A DNA stretch of 17,005 nt from Alistipes sp. CAG:831 (GCA_000432775.1 HF990395.1:1-17005), one strand, 5' to 3'. Positions 5,851 through 14,013 are shown, counted from the stretch's first letter. Notes: a model not told the origin generated them from the sequence alone. Numbers and translations: made by a program.

Positions 5851-6993
5851 TTACTTTTTAAACATACTGGCTGCTATCACCATTCTCTGTACCTCAGATG
5901 TACCCTCGTAGATCTCGGTGATCTTGGCATCGCGCATCATCCTCTCCACGGGATACTCGCGGGTGTAGCCGTAGCCTCCGTGGAACTGCACTGCCTTGGT
6001 GGTCACTTCCATAGCGGTCTCTGCAACGAACAGCTTGGCCATGGCGGCATCGGCCGAATAAGGCTCCTTGCAGTCCTTCTTGAAGGCTGCGGAGCGGACG
6101 AGCAGACGGGATGCCTCGACCTTGGTCTTCAGGTCGGCCATCTGGAACTGGGTGTTCTGGAACTGGGAGATGGACTTGCCGAACTGCTTGCGTTCCATGG
6201 TGTACTTGACGGTCTCGTCGAGGGCTCCCTGGGCTATTCCAAGGGCCTGCGAGGCAATACCTATGCGGCCTCCGTCGAGGGTCTTCATGGCTATAGCGAA
6301 GCCCCCTCCCACCTTGCCGAGCAGATTGGCCTTGGGGATACGGCAGTCGGAGAAGATAAGCTCAGCGGTGGCGGATCCCCTGATACCGAGCTTCAGCTCC
6401 TTCTTGCCCACCTCGAAGCCGGGAGTGCCGTCCTCTACGATGAAGGCGGAAATACCCTTGTTCTTCAAGGATTTGTCAGTCATTGCAAATATTACGTAGA
6501 CATGGGCATGGCCGGCATTTGTGATGAATATCTTGTTGCCGTTCAGTACCCACTCGTCCCCGTCGAGGACTGCGGTGGTTTGCTGTGCCGAGGCGTCCGT
6601 ACCTGCATTGGGTTCGGTCAGACCGAATGCTCCGAGCCATTCGCCGGAAGCCAGTTTGGGCAGATACTTGCGCTTCTGCTCCTCAGTGCCGTGCTCGAAT
6701 ATAGGGGCAAGGCAGAGGGAGGTATGTGCGGAAAGCACGACTCCTGTCGTGGCGCATACCCTCGAAAGTTCCTCCACTGCGATGGTGTACATGATGTTGT
6801 CCCCGCCTGCCCCGCCGTATTCAACGGGGAGGGGTATGCCGAAGAGTCCGAGCGGAGCCATCTTCTGGACCGTCTCTATGGGGAATCTCTCCTGTTCGTC
6901 GATCTCGGCTGCCAGGGGCTTCACTTCCTTTTCCGCGAATTCCCGGATCATCTGCCTGAAAAGCGACTGTGTCGGTGTGAGTTTGAAATTCAT
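5851..6993 (-). CDS. bcd: Butyryl-CoA dehydrogenase (short-chain acyl-CoA dehydrogenase)
   Basis: A 380-residue FAD enzyme of the acyl-CoA dehydrogenase family, full length. It has the helical N-terminal domain, the beta domain with GAFGLTEPNAGTDAS (121-135) and NGNKIFITNAGHA (151-163), and the C-terminal domain with RKQFGKSISQFQ and FHGGYGYTREYPVERMMRD. Glu363 in EIYEGTSEVQR is the expected catalytic base. That position, rather than the helix-G one, is typical of short-chain enzymes. In this operon it works in reverse, reducing crotonyl-CoA to butyryl-CoA with electrons from EtfAB encoded directly downstream. This is the electron sink of the pathway. It starts 18 nt after hbd. Confidence 0.95.
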   Translation of the reverse strand: MNFKLTPTQSLFRQMIREFAEKEVKPLAAEIDEQERFPIETVQKMAPLGLFGIPLPVEYGGAGGDNIMYTIAVEELSRVCATTGVVLSAHTSLCLAPIFEHGTEEQKRKYLPKLASGEWLGAFGLTEPNAGTDASAQQTTAVLDGDEWVLNGNKIFITNAGHAHVYVIFAMTDKSLKNKGISAFIVEDGTPGFEVGKKELKLGIRGSATAELIFSDCRIPKANLLGKVGGGFAIAMKTLDGGRIGIASQALGIAQGALDETVKYTMERKQFGKSISQFQNTQFQMADLKTKVEASRLLVRSAAFKKDCKEPYSADAAMAKLFVAETAMEVTTKAVQFHGGYGYTREYPVERMMRDAKITEIYEGTSEVQRMVIAASMFKK

Positions 6994-7011
6994 TTTCTAC
7001 AATGCTTTAAA

Positions 7012-7860
7012 TTAATACTTGTAAAATCCTTCTCCTGTCTTTCTTCCGAGCAGACCGGCCCGCACCATCTTCCTGAGCAGAGGATGAGGACGGTACTTGT
7101 CGTCCCCGAACTCACGGTGCAGTACCTCCATGATGGCCAGGCATACGTCCAGACCGATCAGGTCGGCCAGGGCGAGGGGACCCATCGGATGGTTGGCTCC
7201 GAGCTTCATGGCCGCGTCGATATCGTCACGGGAGGCCACTCCGTCGGCGAGGATGCCCACAGCCTCATTGACCATAGGTATCAGGATGCGGTTGACCACG
7301 AAACCGGGGGCTTCGTTGACTGCTACGGGGGTCTTGCCGATCTCCTGGCAGAGGGCGAACACGGCGTCGAACACCTCCTGGGAGGTCCTCTGTCCCTTGA
7401 TGATCTCCACGAGCTTCATCACGGTGGCGGGGTTGAAGAAGTGCATGCCTATCACGTGGCAGGGCCTGGAGATAGCGGCGGCTATGCCGGTGATGGACAG
7501 CGAGGAAGTGTTGGTGGCGATGATGGTCTCAGGCTTGCATAGACCGTCCAGCATCTTGAAGAGCTCGATCTTCAGGTCCATCTCCTCCACTGCGGCCTCG
7601 ATGATCAGGTCGGAATCGGCGATGTCCTTATAGTCGGTGGTAACGGTGATATTCGCCAGAGCAGCGTCCATGGCGGCCTGCTCCATCTTGCCTTTCTCGA
7701 CGAGCTTGCCGAGGGATTTGGTGATACGGCCCATGGCCTTGGTGTTGGAAGCCTCGCTGCGGCTCTTCATGGTCACTTTCCGGCCGGCCTGAGCCAGAGC
7801 CTGTACGATACCGGAGCCCATGGTTCCGGTGCCGATTACGGATATTTTGTCTATTGTCAT
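7012..7860 (-). CDS. hbd: 3-hydroxybutyryl-CoA dehydrogenase
   Basis: A 282-residue cytoplasmic enzyme that interconverts acetoacetyl-CoA and 3-hydroxybutyryl-CoA. The Rossmann motif GTGTMGSG lies at 10-17. The catalytic His140 and Glu152 are in MHFFNPATVMKLVE with the 12-residue spacing known from the family, and the C-terminal domain (EAPGFVVNRIL, HPMGPLALADLIGLD) is complete. The end of the second beta strand, where NAD enzymes usually have Asp, here reads Lys32-Ser33-Arg34-Ser35. Loss of the acidic residue and a nearby Arg point towards NADP(H) use. The classical lysine pathway does not need this step. Here it probably reduces acetoacetyl-CoA made from the acetoacetate half. It lies 37 nt after crt, a slightly wider gap than its neighbours. 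Confidence 0.93.
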   Translation of the reverse strand: MTIDKISVIGTGTMGSGIVQALAQAGRKVTMKSRSEASNTKAMGRITKSLGKLVEKGKMEQAAMDAALANITVTTDYKDIADSDLIIEAAVEEMDLKIELFKMLDGLCKPETIIATNTSSLSITGIAAAISRPCHVIGMHFFNPATVMKLVEIIKGQRTSQEVFDAVFALCQEIGKTPVAVNEAPGFVVNRILIPMVNEAVGILADGVASRDDIDAAMKLGANHPMGPLALADLIGLDVCLAIMEVLHREFGDDKYRPHPLLRKMVRAGLLGRKTGEGFYKY

Positions 7861-7897
7861 AACAGTTTGTGTTTTATCTTTCTATATTGTGTCATCT

Positions 7898-8677
7898 CTA
7901 TTTGTTCCTGAACACAGGAGCGGTCTTGCCTAGGAATGCCTGCATACCGGTCTTCTGGTCCTCTGTGGCAAAGCACTCGGAAAATGCCCGGTTCTCGGCG
8001 GCCAGGGCCGTGGTCTCGTCCATGTCGTAGCAGGAGTTGATGCAGGCCTTCGCCTTGCGTACCGCTATCGGAGCGTTGGCACGGATGTCGCGGGCCAGGC
8101 CCAGGACATAGTCCATCAGTTCCTCCGGGGGCAATACGTGATTGACCAGTCCGATGCGCAGGGCCTCGGCAGCATCAATCACCCTTCCGGAGTATATCAT
8201 CTCCTTGGCATAGCCCTGTCCCACCAATTTGGGAAGGCGGTAGGTGCCTGAGAATCCGGGAATAATGCCGAGTTTCACCTCCGGCTGGCCGAACTTGGCC
8301 TTTTCAGAGGCAATGCGGATGTCGCAGGCCATGGCCAGCTCGCACCCTCCTCCGAGGGCATACCCGTTCACGGCGGCTATCACCGGTATCGACAGCTCTT
8401 CTATCCTGCGGAATACCTCGGCTCCGAAACGGCCGAAGTCCAGTCCCTGCTCTGCGTCGAATCCCGCCATCTGGGAAATGTCGGCGCCGGCCACGAAAGA
8501 CTTCGGGCCGTCCCCGCGGATTATCAGCACGGCGGTACCTTCGGGAATGTCCGTCACGAAGCGGTACATCTCCTCCAGTACAGGGCGACTCAGGGAGTTG
8601 AGCGACTGGGGGTGGGATATCGTCAGGATGCAGATACCCTCCTCGGGAGTCTCTATTTTAAGAAAATTCCAGTCCAT
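7898..8677 (-). CDS. crt: Crotonase / 3-hydroxybutyryl-CoA dehydratase
   Basis: A 259-residue enoyl-CoA hydratase family protein. It has the oxyanion-hole segment KSFVAGADISQM at 59-70 and GYALGGGCELAMACD at 105-119. Both glutamates of true hydratases are present, Glu113 and Glu133 (FGQPEVKLGIIPG), with the same spacing of 20 as Glu144/Glu164 of rat crotonase. The loop after it is GFSGT instead of the usual GxGGT, a mild change. It converts 3-hydroxybutyryl-CoA to crotonyl-CoA, linking Hbd to Bcd, both encoded next to it. A role replacing Kal, the ammonia lyase of the lysine route, is unlikely because Kal is a small unrelated protein. It starts 12 nt after the CoA-transferase gene. Confidence 0.9.
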   Translation of the reverse strand: MDWNFLKIETPEEGICILTISHPQSLNSLSRPVLEEMYRFVTDIPEGTAVLIIRGDGPKSFVAGADISQMAGFDAEQGLDFGRFGAEVFRRIEELSIPVIAAVNGYALGGGCELAMACDIRIASEKAKFGQPEVKLGIIPGFSGTYRLPKLVGQGYAKEMIYSGRVIDAAEALRIGLVNHVLPPEELMDYVLGLARDIRANAPIAVRKAKACINSCYDMDETTALAAENRAFSECFATEDQKTGMQAFLGKTAPVFRNK

Positions 8678-8689
8678 TTTCCGGTAAAA

Positions 8690-9349
8690 TTACTGACGCA
8701 TGGGTTTCAGGTCCGGGTCGATGATGAGCTGAGCCTCTGTAGCGGCCTGTACCTGCTCTACCGTGAACTCGGGATGAATCTCGCGCAGGACGATACCCTT
8801 GTCGGTGATGTCCATCACGCCCATCTCGGTGATGATCATATTGACCTGACCGGCGGCTGTCAGGGGCAGACGGCATTTCTTGAGGATCTTGGGATTGCCC
8901 TTGGCAGTGTGCTCCATGGTCAGGATGACATTGCGGGCACCCACTAAAAGGTCCATGGCTCCGCCCATTCCGGGTACCTTCTTGCCGGGGATGATCCAGT
9001 TGGCCAGGTCTCCGTGCTCGTCCACCTCGAGGGCTCCGAGGAAGGTCACGTCCACGTGGCCGCCGCGGATAATCTCAAACGAAGCGAGGGAGCTGCAGGC
9101 ATAGGCTCCGGGCACGGCCGTGATGTATCCGCCGCCGGAGTTGATGAGGTCCGGATTCTCCTCTCCTGGTTTTGGGGTAGGTCCCATACCTACCAGTCCG
9201 TTCTCGCTCTGGAGGATAACTGATACTCCTTCAGGGAGATAATCGGGAATCATGGTCGGAAGTCCGATTCCGAGGTTCACCACGTCCCCGTCTTTGAGCT
9301 CGAGGGCAGCCCTGCGGGCTATCACCTCTCTTATCTGATTCTTGTCCAT
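8690..9349 (-). CDS. atoA: Acyl-CoA:acetoacetate/acetate CoA-transferase, beta subunit
   Basis: A 219-residue class I CoA-transferase B subunit. The active-site glutamate is Glu49 in SENGLVGMG, the residue that forms the glutamyl-CoA thioester. Other signatures are NLGIGLPTMIPDYLP (25-39), NSGGGYITAVPGA and GGAMDLLVGARNVI. The enzyme would move CoA from butyryl-CoA to acetoacetate or acetate, releasing butyrate and, in the first case, starting use of the acetoacetate half. These enzymes need an alpha subunit, normally the adjacent gene. Here the flanking genes are kamE (20 nt upstream) and crt (12 nt downstream), and no alpha subunit is in the window. The symbol follows the E. coli homologue, but substrate preference is inferred from the operon. 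Confidence 0.9.
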   Translation of the reverse strand: MDKNQIREVIARRAALELKDGDVVNLGIGLPTMIPDYLPEGVSVILQSENGLVGMGPTPKPGEENPDLINSGGGYITAVPGAYACSSLASFEIIRGGHVDVTFLGALEVDEHGDLANWIIPGKKVPGMGGAMDLLVGARNVILTMEHTAKGNPKILKKCRLPLTAAGQVNMIITEMGVMDITDKGIVLREIHPEFTVEQVQAATEAQLIIDPDLKPMRQ

Positions 9350-9369
9350 TGTAATAATGTATTTAGTGA

Positions 9370-10161
9370 TTATTTTCCGTTGTGTCTGCGTACATATTCC
9401 TCGGCGATGAACGAGGCTACGTCATCTGCGTAGGTATTCATACCGAAGCCGGCATCGTAGCCCAGCTCCTTGGCCAGCTCGTGGGTGATGCGGGGACCGC
9501 CGCAGGCCAGTATTACCTTGTCGCGGAGCCCCTCTGCCTCGAGCAGTTCCACCAGTTCGGTCAGGTTCTTGATATGGATATCCTTCTGCGTCACTGTCTG
9601 GGACACTATCAGGGCATCTGCATGCAGCTCAACCGCCTTGGCGATGAAATCCTCGTTAGGCACCTGGCTGCCGAGATTGTAGGCATCTATCATGTCATAG
9701 CGCTCCAGACCGTAGTGCCCGGCATAGCCCTTCATGTTCATGATAGCGTCGATACCCACGGTATGCGCATCAGTTCCCGTGCTGGCACCCACCACTACGA
9801 GCTTGCGTCCGATATTCTCCCTTATGTACTCGTCGGTCTGCGGCATATCCATCACGGTAGACTCGACCTTGGGCACGTGGATTGCCGTAAAGTCCACCGT
9901 ATGGGTGGCGGAGCCGTAGCAGTTGAAGAATGTAAAGCCCGGTGTAAGCTCCTTGTAGAAGACCACCTGGGGGTTGTCCAGTCCCATGCCTTTCAGAAAC
10001 TGCTTGGCAGCCTCCACGGCCTCTTCGCCGACAGGTACGGGAAGCGTGAAGCTCAACTGTACCTTACCGTCGTTCATGGTGTCTCCGTAAGGTTTTATAG
10101 CCTTGAGGTTCAGATTCTTGTCGTAATCCTTCTCCTCCATCGAATAAAGTCCGCCGCTCAT
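9370..10161 (-). CDS. kamE: Lysine 5,6-aminomutase, beta subunit (KamE)
   Basis: A 263-residue subunit of the adenosylcobalamin- and PLP-dependent enzyme that moves the terminal amino group of beta-lysine (or D-lysine) to carbon 5. The cobalamin motif DxHxxG is present as Asp131-Ala-His133-Thr-Val-Gly136, so His133 is the cobalt ligand. Lys144 in the following INMKGY-like stretch (IMNMKGYAGHYGLERY) is the PLP Schiff-base lysine. Both fall at exactly the residue numbers known for the clostridial enzyme. The rest of the Rossmann-like B12 domain follows (LIVSQTVTQKDIH, ILACGGPRI). It starts one base after the kamD stop codon, which fits equal production of the two subunits. Confidence 0.97.
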   Translation of the reverse strand: MSGGLYSMEEKDYDKNLNLKAIKPYGDTMNDGKVQLSFTLPVPVGEEAVEAAKQFLKGMGLDNPQVVFYKELTPGFTFFNCYGSATHTVDFTAIHVPKVESTVMDMPQTDEYIRENIGRKLVVVGASTGTDAHTVGIDAIMNMKGYAGHYGLERYDMIDAYNLGSQVPNEDFIAKAVELHADALIVSQTVTQKDIHIKNLTELVELLEAEGLRDKVILACGGPRITHELAKELGYDAGFGMNTYADDVASFIAEEYVRRHNGK

Positions 10162-10162
10162 G

Positions 10163-11716
10163 TTATTTTCCTCCTATCATTAATTTAACAAAGGGATTCA
10201 TGTAATTGCTGCCTTTCGGAGTAACTCCGTCGAGGCCCTTGCCCCCGTTGCGGGGACGCTTGACATCCGCGAAGATGCCTTTCTCCAGAGCCGAGAAGAG
10301 TCCCTCCTCGCGGAGTTTCTCCAGCAGCTCTATGGCCTTGTCCAGCACCTCCTTGGCGCGGGTACGCACTATGCCGCCTTCCTTGAACTCCACCTCGTCG
10401 CCGATGCTCTTCATGTTGTTGAAGATGTATTTGGCATTCTCTATCGACAGGAAGCGGTCCGACATAAAGGGGGTGTGGATAGCCTCTGTAGGCATACCGA
10501 GAAGCTGTATGCCCTGATTGGTCCAGATACCTATCATGTTGAAGAGGGCATCCTGGATATGGCCGCGGAAGATGTTGCCGGTCATGAACTTTGTGGGAGG
10601 CATGTACTTCAGCGGAGCCTTGGGGAATATCTCGCGGGCCATCTGGGCCTGTGCCAGTTCCAGCAGGAAACCGTTCTCGAGCATCGGGTCCATCTCGAAG
10701 GCGTGTCCGAGTCCCATCTGCTCCTCCGGCAGACCGGCGATGAGGGCCAGCTGCTCGTTGATGATATCGGAGGCAAGCACGGTATGTGCAGCTTCGACAG
10801 CATCGGCTGTGGTCAGGTAGTTGTCCTCGCCGGTATTGATGATGACTCCGGCAAATCCGTTGATTACCCTCGAGAAGAACTGGTCGATGAGGGTCCTCTG
10901 CATGTTGATGTCCCTGAAGAGGATACCGTAGAGAGCATCGTTGAGCATCACGTCGAGTCCCTCGAACGCGCCCATGACGGCTATCTCAGGCATGCAGAGA
11001 CCGGAACAGTAGTTGCACAGGCGGATGTAGCGTCCGACCTCCTCGCCCACCTTGTCCAGGGCCTGCCGCATGATGCGGAAGTTCTCCTGGGTGGCGTAAG
11101 TGCCGCCGAAGCCCTCGGTAGTGGCTCCGTAAGGCACATAGTCCAGCAGGGACTGGCCGGTGGTACGGATGACCGCGATGATGTCGGCGCCCTGACGTGC
11201 GGCTGCCTCGGCCTGCACCACGTCCTCGTAGATGTTGCCGGTAGCCACTATCACATAGAGGTAGGGCTTCGGCCCCTCGCCGATCTCGCGAAGGTATTTC
11301 TCGCGGCGGGCGCGGCGGGCCCGAATCCTCTCTATCGAGGTCTTTATCGGCTCTTCAAGAGCTTTCTGTATCTCGGGTAAAGGTTTAATTTCGAGTTTGG
11401 TAATATCTAATGTTCCGGCAGATATGCGCTCTGCTATCTCCATCGGAGTCAGGCCGAGAACGGCCATTGCGTTGCCCACGTAGAACAGGGCGCCCTCGCT
11501 CAGGACTCCGGCGGCCTTGAGGCTGTCCACCACAACATTGGGCAGCGGCACGGAGTTGGCGTCCACCCCGTCGATTCCGAGCAGACGGCAGAGTGTCCTC
11601 TCCACCGCCACGGTGGTATATCCGTCCACGAAATTCTGGACGTCTGCGGCAATGCCGGCTGCAAGCTGCCTGGCATACGCCACTTTTTTCGAATCTAATC
11701 CTAATTTGCTATTCAT
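10163..11716 (-). CDS. kamD: Lysine 5,6-aminomutase, alpha subunit (KamD)
   Basis: A 517-residue large subunit, full length. It has the TIM-barrel body that holds PLP and the adenosyl group when KamE's B12 domain closes over it. Recognisable stretches are PLPNVVVDSL near 58-67, RTTGQSLLDYVPYGATTEGFGG, RLCNYCSGLCMPEIAVMGA, ALYGILFRDINMQRTLIDQF and PPTKFMTGNIFRGHIQDALFN. A charged helical segment rich in Arg (SIERIRARRARREKY) precedes the barrel. With KamE it forms (3S,5S)-3,5-diaminohexanoate from beta-lysine. Its ATG overlaps the last 8 bases of kamC, so it is translationally coupled to its presumed reactivase. The cofactor needs B12 supply, and no B12 riboswitch is visible in the window. Confidence 0.97.
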   Translation of the reverse strand: MNSKLGLDSKKVAYARQLAAGIAADVQNFVDGYTTVAVERTLCRLLGIDGVDANSVPLPNVVVDSLKAAGVLSEGALFYVGNAMAVLGLTPMEIAERISAGTLDITKLEIKPLPEIQKALEEPIKTSIERIRARRARREKYLREIGEGPKPYLYVIVATGNIYEDVVQAEAAARQGADIIAVIRTTGQSLLDYVPYGATTEGFGGTYATQENFRIMRQALDKVGEEVGRYIRLCNYCSGLCMPEIAVMGAFEGLDVMLNDALYGILFRDINMQRTLIDQFFSRVINGFAGVIINTGEDNYLTTADAVEAAHTVLASDIINEQLALIAGLPEEQMGLGHAFEMDPMLENGFLLELAQAQMAREIFPKAPLKYMPPTKFMTGNIFRGHIQDALFNMIGIWTNQGIQLLGMPTEAIHTPFMSDRFLSIENAKYIFNNMKSIGDEVEFKEGGIVRTRAKEVLDKAIELLEKLREEGLFSALEKGIFADVKRPRNGGKGLDGVTPKGSNYMNPFVKLMIGGK

Positions 11717-13067
11717 ATTCTAACAGTTTTTTTGCCTTTCCCGTCCATTCCGGGGAAATATTCAGGGACTCCGCCACTTTGAGAGCCTCGTGAGGCACGT
11801 CGCCCTCCGGTGCGGGGCAGAGCCGGTAATTCATCTTTCCGTCCTCCATTCCCCTTACCCTCAGGCGGATACAATGGGATGAAGGGATGTTGTAATGCGT
11901 CGTCAGCAGCAGGGCCACTTCCCTCTGTCCGAGGATATCCACCAGGGCCTCGACCAGGGCCGTACCCTCAATGGGGTTGGTACTGCGGGCGGGCTCGTCT
12001 ATCATGGCAGCTATGCAGCTGCCGGCCGGGGCTTCCGCGGAGGCCCGTACGACTCCGTCTATCGCCTTCATCTCGGCGGCGAATGAAGAAAGGCCCGCTC
12101 CCATATCCTGGGCATCCCCGGAAATGAAGAATACCCGTTCCCTCGGAGCAATGAGAGCCTCCTCTGCGGGAATACCCATCCCGAAGCAGAAGAGCCACTG
12201 GCAGAGGGCGGCGGTCTTGAGCACCACCGTCTTGCCTCCCATATTGGCCCCTATGATCACTACAGGCCCGTCTCCGAAACTCAGGTCAATGGGAGTGAAC
12301 TCCCCTCCTGCCCTCTCCACAACCTCCTTGACGTATGGATTGTACATCCCCTTATAGGTAGTAACGCCTGAAGTGGAGATCTCCGGAATACAGAGCCGCA
12401 TCCTCAGCATCTGGACGGCCTTGGCCAGGTCAATGTCCAGCCGGGCGAGCTCCTCCTGCAGCTTCCGCAGTGCGGGAACGGAAGGACGCAGGGTCCGGCA
12501 AAGTTCCTCGCGGATTCCGGCCTCCAGGGCCTGTTCCCTGTCCATCAGGTCGGTCCTGCGGTCAGCATCCGCCTCCCTGCGGATATCGGCCCTGAGGGCC
12601 GCCAGCTCGGGAGAATAGGAGTCGTAAATGTAGAATGAGGCTATCTCCGTCCCGTCCGGGTCCAGGACCTTCAGGGCATCCTCCAGATCGCCGGTATGCG
12701 GCGCTATGGACGTCTGTGAGGCCTTTTCCAGGACAGCCGACACCCTCCGTCCGAGCAGAATCAGGGCCTTGACCTCGAAGAGCTCAATGTCATCGACGGT
12801 GTTTCCTGCCTCTATCCGGCTAAGAGTGTGGGAGATATCCTTCAGACTGCACAGTATGGAATGAAGCATGGACACCAGGTTCCCGTCCCCGGCGGCAGAC
12901 AGATGCTCCCGCATGCGCGAATATGCGGCGGCTATATCCTCCTGGGCAGTAAGCGCCTCAGTATCCATCAGATACCTGAGGGAATAGCCCGAAGCCAGCG
13001 GCAGTGAATCTATCACATACCGCAGCCCGCAGGGAGAGTCTATGATGTCTCTAAGCTTCATCTTCAC
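11709..13067 (-). CDS. kamC: MutS-like ATPase, lysine 5,6-aminomutase reactivase subunit (KamC)
   Basis: A 452-residue protein with the ATPase domain of MutS at its C-terminus: Walker A GANMGGKT (273-280), signature-like DMGAGLSSFAAEM (321-333), Walker B MIDEP (355-359) followed by ARSTNP, and the TTHYN switch (389-393). Residues 40-220 are mostly helical with many charged residues, like the MutS lever and clamp. The mismatch-binding domain I and connector domain II of true MutS are absent, so DNA repair is unlikely. In kam loci this gene is held to act with KamB in reactivating the B12-inhibited lysine 5,6-aminomutase by ATP-driven cofactor exchange. Its start overlaps kamB by 17 nt and its stop overlaps kamD by 8 nt. 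Family is certain; the reactivase role rests on context and published proposals. Confidence 0.88.
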   Translation of the reverse strand: MKMKLRDIIDSPCGLRYVIDSLPLASGYSLRYLMDTEALTAQEDIAAAYSRMREHLSAAGDGNLVSMLHSILCSLKDISHTLSRIEAGNTVDDIELFEVKALILLGRRVSAVLEKASQTSIAPHTGDLEDALKVLDPDGTEIASFYIYDSYSPELAALRADIRREADADRRTDLMDREQALEAGIREELCRTLRPSVPALRKLQEELARLDIDLAKAVQMLRMRLCIPEISTSGVTTYKGMYNPYVKEVVERAGGEFTPIDLSFGDGPVVIIGANMGGKTVVLKTAALCQWLFCFGMGIPAEEALIAPRERVFFISGDAQDMGAGLSSFAAEMKAIDGVVRASAEAPAGSCIAAMIDEPARSTNPIEGTALVEALVDILGQREVALLLTTHYNIPSSHCIRLRVRGMEDGKMNYRLCPAPEGDVPHEALKVAESLNISPEWTGKAKKLLEYE

Positions 13068-14013
13068 ATTGTCGTCTTATATCGTAAACCGGCAGTTGGA
13101 TCTTATCGGAAAGCGTCCTGCAAAGCAGGTCCGAGTCAAATCGGTAACCGTTGGGAGCCAAGGGATTGACACATACGGCCAGCAGTGCTGTCCGCCTGTG
13201 TACCCGGAGCCGTCCGCCTGCACGGACAAAACGCCTCCAGTTCTCCGGAGAGATGAAGATCCGGGTAAAATCCGCGACCGTCACCTCTATCTCCGGCAGC
13301 CTCCGCTCCGTCAGCAGACGGGCCAGAAGCCTGTCGGTCAATGCTCCGGACACCTCTACCCGCCTCACCTCCGGGGCAAGCTCAACCTCCTGAGCCATCG
13401 AGGAGACCGTAAGGGTCTGCTCCTCGGGAATTTTCTGCTCCTCCACCTCCGGAAGCCGGATCATCTCCACGCAGAACGCGGTTCTGTCCACCAATGCGGG
13501 CATGCTGCACGATAGAGCGGCGCCGGTAGCCAGCACCATTGCCTCGCTTACAGCCGGAGACGCGCTGCTCTTGCGCGAGAGAGCTCCGTCGATTACCGTC
13601 AGTCCGATTCCAAAGCCGGAGATGCTGTCCATCCATCTTTTCAGGGATAACGTCGAAGAGGGCCCCGAGAGGATTACCTTCCCCTCGAGGGCCACCTTCG
13701 CTGTTATCAGCCTGCCCAAAGCTGTCGTCTCGCCGGAGACGTCCACTATCTCAGAGACCAGGCGGCGGGAGCGGTAGTGTGTCTCGGATGTGGCGAAGAA
13801 CATTCCGCTGCGGAGGATTATCTCCGGCTTCGCGGTGCCTGTCACCTGGTCCGTCCTCTCCCCGTCCAGTCCTATCGAAGTTACGCAGACTCCCGGGCCG
13901 TCGGAAGGCAGGCGGCGGAGAATGTAGTTGAGACACTCGGTCTTACCGCAGTTCTTCTCCATGCCCACTACGGCCACGCTCCGGTACTTCAACAACTCAT
14001 GGACAAACGGCAT
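13051..14013 (-). CDS. kamB: Lysine 5,6-aminomutase reactivase subunit (KamB), P-loop protein
   Basis: A 320-residue cytoplasmic protein found between kamA and the MutS-like kamC. It has a P-loop at 17-25 (GMEKNCGKT) straight after a predicted first beta strand. A possible Walker B/switch segment lies at 138-143 (LTVIDG), which suggests a SIMIBI-type nucleotide-binding fold. The C-terminal third looks like a separate alpha/beta domain (IEVTVADFTRIF, RRTALLAVCVNPLAP). I do not recognise it outside kam loci. The name follows the gene order of lysine-fermenting bacteria, where KamB and KamC are thought to restore inactivated aminomutase. It overlaps kamC by 17 nt, and the tight coupling suggests a complex. 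The function itself is inferred. Confidence 0.8.
   Translation of the reverse strand: MPFVHELLKYRSVAVVGMEKNCGKTECLNYILRRLPSDGPGVCVTSIGLDGERTDQVTGTAKPEIILRSGMFFATSETHYRSRRLVSEIVDVSGETTALGRLITAKVALEGKVILSGPSSTLSLKRWMDSISGFGIGLTVIDGALSRKSSASPAVSEAMVLATGAALSCSMPALVDRTAFCVEMIRLPEVEEQKIPEEQTLTVSSMAQEVELAPEVRRVEVSGALTDRLLARLLTERRLPEIEVTVADFTRIFISPENWRRFVRAGGRLRVHRRTALLAVCVNPLAPNGYRFDSDLLCRTLSDKIQLPVYDIRRQCEDEA

Noticed and set aside
5047..7542. An 831-codon open frame on the plus strand.
   Set aside because: It lies antisense to etfB, bcd and hbd, which are all clearly conserved. Its product is a low-sense run rich in His, Leu and Gly, as expected from reading GC-rich codons backwards.
10475..11380. 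A 301-codon plus-strand open frame.
   Set aside because: It is the antisense shadow of kamD, with no recognisable motif or promoter.
11709..13067. Reading the MutS-like gene as a DNA mismatch repair MutS or MutS2.
   Set aside because: It has only 452 residues, lacks the mismatch-binding and connector domains and any Smr domain, and overlaps kam genes on both sides.
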